From a virus: a stretch of DNA of 26,352 nucleotides. Position numbers and translations under genes: made by a program. The stretch is taken from positions 1-26,352 of the IMG/VR virus record IMGVR_UViG_3300017728_003423; one strand, written 5' to 3'. The first letter of the stretch is position 1. The number at the start of each line of letters is the position of its first letter. Positions 14,138-21,500 of the stretch are shown one piece after another. Below the pieces are notes generated by a model that worked only from the letters and a program-made list of their open reading frames with translations, searched no databases and was not told the DNA's origin.

Positions 14138-15331
14138 TTAATCTTCCTGTCTAATAATAATAGTAGTCCCTTCGCAATCATTTAAACATATAATAGTGTC
14201 TTTAAGATTATTGTCGTATAATTCTAATCTAGCACTTATTCCTGATGCTTGTCTAACACTGATAGTATTTGTAACTTGCCTAAAGAAAAATATTTTTCCG
14301 TCTAGTGCCAGGGTATTAACTTGTGTTTGTGGGTCTAACCCTAGTGCTGTACCTTCAATTTTATCAATGCCTAATGATGTATCTTTACTACTACTGCTAC
14401 TACTTTTATCTAAAGTATTTGTTTCCTCTATTATTTCTAGTAGGTCCTGTAAAAAATCTACTGCTAATAAATCAAAATCTAACTCTGTGTATTCTAAATC
14501 CTCTGTGGTATCTTCTAATACATCTTGCTCGATGGCGTTTGCATCCAATCCGTCAAAATCTAACAATCCGCCGTCGCCTTTTAATTCTTGTTGCTGTTCT
14601 TCTTCTGCTTCTACAATTTCTGTAGGCTTACTTACAATAAACATGTTATCAATTTGATTTAAATCTAAATCTACTATAACAACAGGATTAGTCGGAATTG
14701 TTTCAAAAGTGCTTACCATAACAGCCTGATAGGCCTCTGTTAATATTTGTGTTCCGCCGGCATTAGTAACTGTTATACTTCCGGACGGTCCACAACCTTC
14801 CTCTAATCTTACTGTGTCTGTACAATTTTCATCTGGTAATAATATTACCAAACTTCTACCCAGTTCATCTACTGTGGTAGTAAAATCTGTTCCCCTAATA
14901 CCTATCGTGGCAGTAGGAGTATCAATGACGATATTTTCTTTAGGTACTAATCCTAACCCGCCTGTGGCAAATCTTGCCGTTCCTTGCACAAAATTAAGAG
15001 CCATCTTACTTTTGCTTGGATCAGGATCATATACATATTCATTTATTTCCATATATGTATGTTCTGTCAAACTAACCTGTGTATCGTCTATAAATTTTAG
15101 TTTTAATCTACCATTGGTAGTTTCAACTTCGTCTAAACTTTGTATGTCTGTGTCTAACTTCGCAATCAAATTTTCACCAGACGTTCTATTAATTGTTCCT
15201 GGTGCACCACTTTGTTCGAATACTCCGCCGATACTGTCATTTGCATCGGCGGAAATACTATAAGTCGTGCTTAACAATAAAAATGTATATAAACAAACCT
15301 TAGTCAGTTTGTCTAATACTAACTGATGCAT
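14138..15331 (-). CDS. FecR-domain periplasmic protein with curlin-like C-terminus
   Basis: This 397-residue protein has a signal peptide (KVCLYTFLLLSTTYSISA) followed by a FecR-type beta domain. Its signature includes LKFIDDTQVSLTEHTYMEI and the TPTATIGIRGTDF strand near residue 145. FecR domains usually sense or relay signals in the periplasm. The middle is very acidic (Glu/Asp/Gln/Leu-rich) with a run of six Ser. The last 40 residues (TISVRQASG..., then CLNDCEGTTIIIRQED) resemble the ends of the two curlin-like proteins that flank it, including a CxxxC pair and a final IRQ strand. No membrane helix for a classical anti-sigma factor is seen, so FecR-sigma signalling is unlikely. The start ATG 15331 overlaps the first curlin-like gene; GTG 15337 is an alternative. 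It might cap, nucleate or regulate the fibre. Confidence 0.8.
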   Translation of the reverse strand: MHQLVLDKLTKVCLYTFLLLSTTYSISADANDSIGGVFEQSGAPGTINRTSGENLIAKLDTDIQSLDEVETTNGRLKLKFIDDTQVSLTEHTYMEINEYVYDPDPSKSKMALNFVQGTARFATGGLGLVPKENIVIDTPTATIGIRGTDFTTTVDELGRSLVILLPDENCTDTVRLEEGCGPSGSITVTNAGGTQILTEAYQAVMVSTFETIPTNPVVIVDLDLNQIDNMFIVSKPTEIVEAEEEQQQELKGDGGLLDFDGLDANAIEQDVLEDTTEDLEYTELDFDLLAVDFLQDLLEIIEETNTLDKSSSSSSKDTSLGIDKIEGTALGLDPQTQVNTLALDGKIFFFRQVTNTISVRQASGISARLELYDNNLKDTIICLNDCEGTTIIIRQED

Positions 15332-16118
15332 TTTCACTGTCTAAATCAACGTCAATTTTACCAGGACATACAGGACTACATGTAGCCGCATTGCTTTGTA
15401 AAAATTGGAAATCACCATCTGATCCTACTAAAACAAATTTTAAGTAGTGGTCAGAGTTACCAGTTTGATTTGATGTAATTGCATTATCGTCACCAGTAAT
15501 GTTCATTTCCCAAGTTGCGGAACCGGCATCTACTTTAACACCGCTTTGTGAAAAAGCAGTAGTACCGTTCCAACCTGATCCTGGAGTACCACCCCAAGTT
15601 CTTGAGTTAGCAACTGCACTTCTAAAGTCGTTCCTGTCACCTAGTATTGTTAAATCCATATTAAGGTTGTCTGAGGCAAAGTTGGCGCCGATATCAACAT
15701 CAAATATGTTAGTATCACCCTGGATGTTCCAAAGCATATCAACACTATCTGCACTACCTGTAGCACCGATGTTCATATCTAGTGAATTACTATTTCCGTA
15801 GAAATACATATCCCAAACAGTTGATCCAGAACCGTCACCAGTCCATGCACCAAATATTTCGTTGGCATTACCGTCTTGAATGATATCAATAATCAAATTT
15901 GCACCTGTAATAACTAAATCGCTACCGTCAGAAGCATCGCCTGATATTTTGTTACCATTACCAGCCTGTAATATGGTTAATGTTAAATTGTCTCCTTGTT
16001 GGTCTAGCAACACTTCATTATCGTCAGCCGCTAATGATCCTGATGCTAAAGCAAAGATTAAAGTAACACTTGCGAAGACATTGATTGCAAATTTTTCCAT
16101 AAAATTTCTAGTCTCCAT
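15300..16118 (-). CDS. Curlin-like secreted protein (first)
   Basis: This 272-residue protein has a signal peptide (MEKFAINVFASVTLIFALAS, cleavage near SLA-AD). The mature part has repeated strands of curlin type, Q-x-G-x-x-N: LLDQQGDNLTLTILQAGNGN, IIDIIQDGNANEIFG, and later WNIQGDTNIFDVDIG and LTILGDRNDF. The C-terminus has a CSPVC pair and ends ASVSIRQTD. It follows csgG directly, as expected for a substrate of the CsgG channel. I start it at ATG 16118 because GGAGAG lies just upstream; ATG 16130 is also possible. The start overlaps the csgG stop by 11 bases. The irregular repeats suggest a diverged fibre subunit or adhesin rather than a standard CsgA. Confidence 0.77.
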   Translation of the reverse strand: METRNFMEKFAINVFASVTLIFALASGSLAADDNEVLLDQQGDNLTLTILQAGNGNKISGDASDGSDLVITGANLIIDIIQDGNANEIFGAWTGDGSGSTVWDMYFYGNSNSLDMNIGATGSADSVDMLWNIQGDTNIFDVDIGANFASDNLNMDLTILGDRNDFRSAVANSRTWGGTPGSGWNGTTAFSQSGVKVDAGSATWEMNITGDDNAITSNQTGNSDHYLKFVLVGSDGDFQFLQSNAATCSPVCPGKIDVDLDSENASVSIRQTD

Positions 16119-17094
16119 TCTTCTCTCCATTAGAATTGTTCTTTAGGAATATTTTTTCCCAAAGTTTTCTCTCGGCTTCGAATTCTTCATCTGGAACATC
16201 TAACTTCATCCATGTTGCTGATTCGCCAGGTTCTAATTCCTGTACGTCCCAATTCTCTGGATAAACAATTTCCCAATATCCTCTTTCGTCGCCTTGTTGT
16301 ATAAGTGCCAAAACAGCCGCCTCTATAGCCGAGCGTACTGCCCATGTAACACTTTCGTTCTCTGTCATACCACTCTCAAGTTCAAGTAATTTAGTATCCA
16401 TATCTAAAAATTTAAATACATCTCCTGCCTGACCTGTGCTTAATATGGTTTTGTATGTCTGTACGTTGAGTATAACCTCACCAGTTAGAGTACTAACTGC
16501 TCTAAGTGATACTACAACTGAATCTCTTCTAAATTGATTGGTTGTGCCAATACCGAGATACCTTGCACCATTACCGCCTGTTTCTATATTAGAGTCATAT
16601 CCTACGATACCACCTTCTAATATCATTCCAGCAAATAGCAATGGTTGTACTTGTTGTGCTGGATCTGTTTCTGTTGCATATTGTTCTCTTGTACTCCGAA
16701 CAATCTGTCTTTCCCGCACTAAATTATCAAGTCCTAAACCTCTTTCAACAACTCTGAACCAAGTACCTTTTGGGTTATCTTTGGCTCCAGCCGCCTTTAA
16801 GGAATCTATTAATAAATCTTTAGCACCTTGTGTTACGGCGGTGCTAAAACTTGCCGATCCATCCGAACTTAACCGTTGTCCTGTTAAGTCATCGAATTTG
16901 TAAACTGCTACCACAGGCATGGCTTCTGCTGGTGGCAACTGTCGTAATTTTTTATATGTTGGTAATTCTACAAATTTAGGTTCTTCTACACATTCTAAAA
17001 AGTCTGTCATACAGGCTTCATCGCCAGGGATTGATATGCTGGCGCATCCACTAATTAACAAAGCAAATACTACTGCTAAAATTGTATTCTTCAA
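16108..17094 (-). CDS. csgG: CsgG, curli outer-membrane secretion channel
   Basis: This 328-residue lipoprotein has lipobox LISGC (lipidated Cys17) and the full CsgG fold. Diagnostic stretches include VAVYKFDDLTGQ, STAVTQGAKDLLIDSL, WFRVVERGLGLDNLVRERQI and SVVVSLRAVSTLTGEVIL, with the transmembrane-hairpin region around FAGMILEGGIVGYDSN. CsgG forms a nine-fold outer-membrane pore that exports unfolded curlin subunits. E. coli CsgG has 277 residues; the extra length here is a Cys-containing insert after the lipobox and an acidic C-terminal extension of about 40 residues. The start is TTG 17094, four bases after the csgF stop with GGCGGG upstream; no suitable ATG exists. No csgE or csgD is present in the window. 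csgG and csgF are known in some T4-like marine phages. Confidence 0.95.
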   Translation of the reverse strand: MKNTILAVVFALLISGCASISIPGDEACMTDFLECVEEPKFVELPTYKKLRQLPPAEAMPVVAVYKFDDLTGQRLSSDGSASFSTAVTQGAKDLLIDSLKAAGAKDNPKGTWFRVVERGLGLDNLVRERQIVRSTREQYATETDPAQQVQPLLFAGMILEGGIVGYDSNIETGGNGARYLGIGTTNQFRRDSVVVSLRAVSTLTGEVILNVQTYKTILSTGQAGDVFKFLDMDTKLLELESGMTENESVTWAVRSAIEAAVLALIQQGDERGYWEIVYPENWDVQELEPGESATWMKLDVPDEEFEAERKLWEKIFLKNNSNGEKNGD

Positions 17095-17098
17095 AATA

Positions 17099-17596
17099 TT
17101 ACCCGCCTAATGTTCCAATACCAATTGGAATTTCTATTTCAGTAATAGTACCATCAGCATCAACAATCGTTAATCTAATGTAGTCTATACCGTCTATATT
17201 AACAACTTGGTATGATACATTACTATCTTCAATAGTAAATGCACCTTGAGTCGAATTTGTACAAGTTACATCTTCTCCGGGATTACAAAACATACTATCA
17301 ACGAGGCCCTTAGAAATTTGACTGTAAATTCTGCTTTCTAAATTTCTAATGAACTTGTTTATAGTTGAATTGTCTTCTGCTCGTTCTGCCGCCCTTAGAG
17401 CCGATTCAATCTCATCTTTAATCTTATCCTTTCTGCTTTTTTCTTGGTTTTCAATCGTAAGATAATGTGCACCAGTGCCTACGCCGCTGAAACTTGGATT
17501 TTTAAATTTTTGTACGAGTTGGTCTGCCATTACTGTGTGTGCAGTAAAAAAACCAACAATAACAAAAATACCTAAATGAGTTCCTGTTATTTTCAT
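17099..17596 (-). CDS. csgF: CsgF, CsgG-associated curli assembly factor
   Basis: This 165-residue protein has a signal peptide ending VMA-DQ. The mature N-terminus LVQKFKNPSFSGVGTGAHYL matches the conserved CsgF segment (FRNPNFGG...) that inserts into the CsgG pore and makes its second constriction. The rest is a helical neck (KIKDEIESALRAAERAE) and a beta head with Cys near residues 103 and 111. In E. coli CsgF couples secretion to surface nucleation by CsgB. The start ATG 17596 overlaps the upstream stop as ATGA, so translation is coupled, and csgG follows after three bases. CsgF here is slightly longer than the E. coli form (138). Confidence 0.88.
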   Translation of the reverse strand: MKITGTHLGIFVIVGFFTAHTVMADQLVQKFKNPSFSGVGTGAHYLTIENQEKSRKDKIKDEIESALRAAERAEDNSTINKFIRNLESRIYSQISKGLVDSMFCNPGEDVTCTNSTQGAFTIEDSNVSYQVVNIDGIDYIRLTIVDADGTITEIEIPIGIGTLGG

Positions 17597-17892
17597 GTTT
17601 TTTCTTTTTCCTCTATCAGTTGAGCAAGTGCATCTTTTTCTTTAGCATCGTCTAACACTTCTTGTCTTGCTCTATATTCTAACACTACATCAACTTTTTG
17701 TTGAAGTCTAATTAAATCTTGGTCTAGTCTACGCATTTTATCAATAACTCTAATTAATGCTATGTGCATATCTGCTAAAGCAGGGTCTATTTTTTCGCCA
17801 ATAAACCACCAAACATAATATATAAAATAACCCATGCCTACTGACATTATAATAGGAAATCCGTAATCACTAACTGCTTGAGTCAAGTCCAT
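17593..17892 (-). CDS. Small membrane protein with coiled-coil tail (paralogue B)
   Basis: This 99-residue protein has one membrane segment (about residues 12-31, FPIIMSVGMGYFIYYVWWFI) followed by a long charged helix that looks coiled-coil (RLDQDLIRLQQKVDVVLEYR). It aligns by eye with its upstream neighbour over the membrane part (GxPIxxSxxMGxFIYxV) and the R-x-x-L/V register of the helix, so the two are probably tandem paralogues. The start ATG 17892 overlaps the upstream stop as TAATG, with AGGAGA as Shine-Dalgarno site, and its end overlaps csgF. The topology fits a holin or a small membrane adapter; no family is proven. Confidence 0.65.
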   Translation of the reverse strand: MDLTQAVSDYGFPIIMSVGMGYFIYYVWWFIGEKIDPALADMHIALIRVIDKMRRLDQDLIRLQQKVDVVLEYRARQEVLDDAKEKDALAQLIEEKEKT

Positions 17893-18188
17893 TAGTCTCT
17901 CCTAGTGTCAACCTTACCGTCTTCAACAAAGTTATCTGCCCTTGCAACTCTATCTATATCCGGACGAAGGTCTAATGCACTACTAACTAATAAGTCAATC
18001 TTTAGCATTTCGTTACTCATTGTACTGGCTCTGGCTTCTAGGGCTGAACAGAATCCAGTCAATGTTTTTAACTGATCTACTATGCCTTCAAGTATTTGCT
18101 TAACCACCATGTAAATGAAAAATCCCATTACAAGACTTCCGGCGATTGGAGCACCTACCTCGGCGATTAAACTAAAGATATCTTCCAT
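17892..18188 (-). CDS. Small membrane protein with coiled-coil tail (paralogue A)
   Basis: This is the first gene of the curli operon, encoding 98 residues from ATG 18188; GTG 18206 is a possible longer start. It has one membrane helix (about residues 13-30, PIAGSLVMGFFIYMVVKQ), then a helical region with one Cys and a polar tail ending DTRRD. It shares the GxPIxxSxxMG(F/Y)FIYxV membrane motif with the next gene. The weak Shine-Dalgarno site and the CATAAATA box 63 bases upstream suggest late transcription of the whole operon from here. Possible roles are holin-type pore former or inner-membrane partner of the CsgG system; both are inference. Confidence 0.65.
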   Translation of the reverse strand: MEDIFSLIAEVGAPIAGSLVMGFFIYMVVKQILEGIVDQLKTLTGFCSALEARASTMSNEMLKIDLLVSSALDLRPDIDRVARADNFVEDGKVDTRRD

Positions 18189-18250
18189 ATAATTTATTTC
18201 GCACACTTCTGTTATTTTAATATTAGTGTGTATGTGTTACTCTACACTTG

Positions 18251-18258
18251 TATTTATG
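18251..18258 (-). promoter_or_regulatory. Late-type box CATAAATA for the curli operon
   Basis: CATAAATA on the minus strand differs from the T4 late consensus only in the first base and fits the NATAAATA form. It lies about 63 bases before ATG 18188 and is the only promoter-like box I see for the operon. Confidence 0.4.
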
Positions 18259-18300
18259 CATTTCAGGGGCCGAAGTGTTACTACTGGCTTGGGTATTTTT

Positions 18301-18308
18301 GATAAATA
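18301..18308 (+). promoter_or_regulatory. Late-type box GATAAATA, plus strand
   Basis: GATAAATA faces the 40-residue gene, about 112 bases before its ATG. It would add late transcription of that gene over a long leader. The box is short and AT-rich, so chance is possible. Confidence 0.3.
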
Positions 18309-18311
18309 AGT

Positions 18312-18331
18312 TTGTAACATGATTGTAACAT
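18312..18331 (+). repeat. Two direct repeats TTGTAACAT, 11-bp period
   Basis: TTGTAACAT occurs at 18312-18320 and 18323-18331, one helical turn apart, in the divergent region between the curli operon and the 40-residue gene. The 7+4 layout is like a Pho box, though the half-site differs from the enteric CTGTCAT. GTAACAT is also the arm of the palindrome at 12657-12675. Confidence 0.45.
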
Positions 18332-18350
18332 AAGACGTTGCAGAACAATT

Positions 18351-18378
18351 TTGTAATACTCATTAGAGTTAATACAAT
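18351..18378 (+). promoter_or_regulatory. Sigma70-like promoter for the 40-residue gene
   Basis: TTGTAA (18351-18356), a 16-base spacer and TACAAT (18373-18378) make a fair host-type promoter. The start point would lie near 18385, giving a leader of about 36 bases with a GGAG site before ATG 18421. Confidence 0.5.
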
Positions 18379-18420
18379 AACAATGTTTATGAGAATCATC
18401 TACATCAATCGGAGAAAAAA

Positions 18421-18543
18421 ATGGCGAAATCCTTAGGAATAGTAGCCAATGCAACTCAACGTTTTGCTTTGGACTACTTTAAAAAATTTGACACGATGAT
18501 GAAAGCCGGCTCTATAGAAAGAGTTTTGGCAGAAAATTTCTAG
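18421..18543 (+). CDS. Stand-alone 40-residue protein (moron-like unit)
   Basis: A short gene encoding MAKSLGIVANATQRFALDYF and 20 further residues, ending ERVLAENF. It has a strong Shine-Dalgarno site (GGAG seven to eight bases before ATG 18421), a promoter just upstream and a strong terminator eight bases after the stop. It is the only plus-strand gene between 10016 and the window end, so it is a self-contained unit among late genes on the other strand. The peptide is predicted to be an amphipathic helix with basic and Phe residues and no membrane segment. Such independent small genes in phages often act early on host processes, but I do not recognise this one. Confidence 0.72.
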   Translation: MAKSLGIVANATQRFALDYFKKFDTMMKAGSIERVLAENF

Positions 18544-18551
18544 TCAGTCAT

Positions 18552-18580
18552 AAAAAAAGGGAGCAAATTGCTCCCTTTTT
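18552..18580. terminator. Bidirectional intrinsic terminator
   Basis: GGGAGCA-AAT-TGCTCCC is preceded by seven A and followed by five T, so it works on both strands. It ends the 40-residue gene on the plus strand and, 15 bases past the stop, the fibre gene on the minus strand. Confidence 0.92.
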
Positions 18581-18594
18581 ATTGTTTGTAAAGT

Positions 18595-21500
18595 TTACAT
18601 CATATTAACTAAAACTTCAATTACACCTTCGCCTGCATCGTTTGAACCAACTGCTTTACCAATGATTCTACCTGCCTGTGCATTGTTATCTGTTTTAGCA
18701 TGACCTTTAACATCTGAACTTACCATTAAGTCACCTTTAGCAACTGGACCAGTAACCTTAGTAGGTACTCTTCCTGTTAATGCTACATATTGTCCATCTC
18801 CGCCTGCATTCATCATGTATGCTGGATCAGTACTTATAACACCTGCAACTCTATGGTCATTAGCAGTTCCACATGCTGTAACTTCTTTGTCTCCTGCGAA
18901 ACACACAACTGTACCTGCTTCAAGTTCTTCATTACTTTCATATTTCTCAGCCAAATCCGCATATTGTGCCGATGTTGCTGTACCTTGGAAAGTAACTGCA
19001 TAAACTTCGTTATATCTTAATGAACTAGTACCTAAATCAACTGCATTATCACTACTTGGTGTAATATCACCTGAGTGTGAATCATTAGCATCTGCTCTTA
19101 GGAAACTTGCACTACTAATACCGTCTAATGTATCTGCATCAACATTTAATGCGTCAACAAAAGAATTAGTAACTCTTGCATCAATAAGTGTATTAACTCT
19201 TGCCGCAGTATGGTATTCGTTTGTGCCTTCTGATAAGTTTGACGTACTAAAGTCGCCCATATCTACAGCAATATCATTTGTATTAACTGTAATACCTGTA
19301 CCAGCACCAACTGTTAAAGTTGCTCCGCCACTACTTGCACCACCTGTTAAACCATTACCTGCTGTTACGGATGTAATATCACCTGTTGTAGTTGAGTATC
19401 CATAACTTAGAATTTTATCTTCAATAGCCGCTGATGTCATTAATGATGTGTCATCATTACCAAAAGATTCACCACTTGTTTGTAATGAGCCCGCCGCTAA
19501 TTCTGAAACTGTTATACCTGAAACATTAAGTGTAACCGTACCCGAAGTGCCGCCGCCACTTAAACCTGTTCCTGCTGTAACACCCGTTACATAACCAGTG
19601 TCTGTTAAACTAATAGCACCTGTGCCACTGTCATATGAAATACCAGTGCCACCGCTTAAGGCATTTCTTGCTCTTGAATCGGTGTAGTATAAGTTTGTAT
19701 TCTCAGATAAATTTGCAGTTGTAAATCCTGCAAGACTAACTGTAAAGTCTAATGTATTATCTGCATCATCATAAGCAACTGTAATACCACTTTCAGTATT
19801 TGATGTTACCATAGCACCTACAGTATCTGCTACCCGTTCTGCTGTAAAGTATAAATTACTTGATCCCTCTGAAACATCGTCAGTATCACCACTTAGTTCG
19901 CTTAATGCATCTTTTGTGGCTACCTGAGCGTCAACGTATGCTTTTACTGATTGCTGTGATGGAAGTTTAGTAGCACTATTAGATGCCATATTATCTTCAT
20001 CAACTAATGCATTTGTTATCCTTGCATCTGCTCTCGCATTTGTAAAGTATAAGTTAGTTGAACCTTCTGATAAACTATCAGAATCTTTTGCACTAAAGCC
20101 TGCATCTACTCTAGCATCTGCTCTAGCATTTGTAAAGTATAAGTTACTAGAACCTTCTGATAAATCATCAGTATCTTTACTACCTAAGTTTAAATTGGCT
20201 CCTGTTGCCGCCGCCACTCTGGCGTCTGCTCTAGCATCAGTATAATAAAGGTTAGTATTTTCTGATAAATCTGCAGTTGTTCTTGCTATTGTATATGTTG
20301 ACGAACCATCATTAAATACCCATGCATCTGAACTTTCTTTCCAATGTAAATATGCATTAGTTGATGTTCCTCTTTCAATTTCAATACCAGAATCTTCACT
20401 TGGAGTTCCTGATTCGTTATTGTTAAGAATAATAATGTTATCATCTACTGTTAGTGTTTCAGTATTAACAATAGTTTGTGTACCATTAACTGTTAAGTTA
20501 CCACTTAGGATCATATCATCACTAAATGTTTTAGCACCACCAATACTTTGTGTACCAGTAGTTCTAACAACTGTACTATCTGCTGTAATACTGCCTGAAC
20601 TAATATCAATACCTGAACCACCACTAAAGTGAGCTCTTACTTCACTAGCACTTGGGCCTGTATATGTAATTGTTCCGCCACTGTAAGCAAGACTTCCGTC
20701 TCCGCCTGCGTCTGTTACTGTAATGGCTCCTTGAGCATCTGAATCTGCATATTGAGTTATGCTTGTTGCAATAGCACCATCAGTAATTGTAATACCAGTT
20801 CCTGCTGTAATATGAGCTCTTACTTCACTAGCACTTGGGCCTGTGTAAGTAATAACACCTGTTGTGCTGTTGTATGCAAGTGAGCCATCTCCACCAGCAT
20901 CTGTGACTGATATGTCTCCTCTTGATAGAGCTTCTGTATATTGAGTAATTGTTGTTGCAATAACACCGTCTGTTACAGTAATACCTGTTCCACCACTAAT
21001 ATGAGCTCTTGTTTCTGCCGCACTAGGACCTGTGTAAGTTAATACACCTGAACTATAACCTAAACTTCCGTCTCCGCCTGCATCTGTAACACTAATTGCC
21101 GCTCTGGCTCTTGTGTTATTAAAGAACAAGTTACTTGAACCTTCTGTAATATCATCTGTATCACCACTTAGTTCGCTTAATGCATCTGCTGTATCAACTT
21201 GTGCATCTACATAAGTTTTAACTGCTAACTGTGAAGGTACTAAACTATTTGACGCACTACCAAAGGCGACATCTGTATCAATTGCGTTTGCAATTCTGGC
21301 ATCTGCTCTTGCGTTTGTAAAATACAAGTTAGTTGAACCTTCTGTCATTTCATCTGTATTATCTTTTGTTAAAATTTGTGCATCAACGTATGCCTTAGTT
21401 GCTCCATCCTGAGCCTCTACTGGATCATCTAGATTGTTGATACTGTTGCTGTTGAAATTAATGTTTGAACCCATTGTCAAACCGCTAGTACCTGTAAGTA

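Noticed and set aside
14138-15331. FecR protein as an anti-sigma regulator of an iron-uptake type system
   Set aside because: There is no inner-membrane anchor, no sigma factor gene and no TonB-dependent receptor nearby. The signal peptide and curlin-like tail suggest a periplasmic or exported protein.
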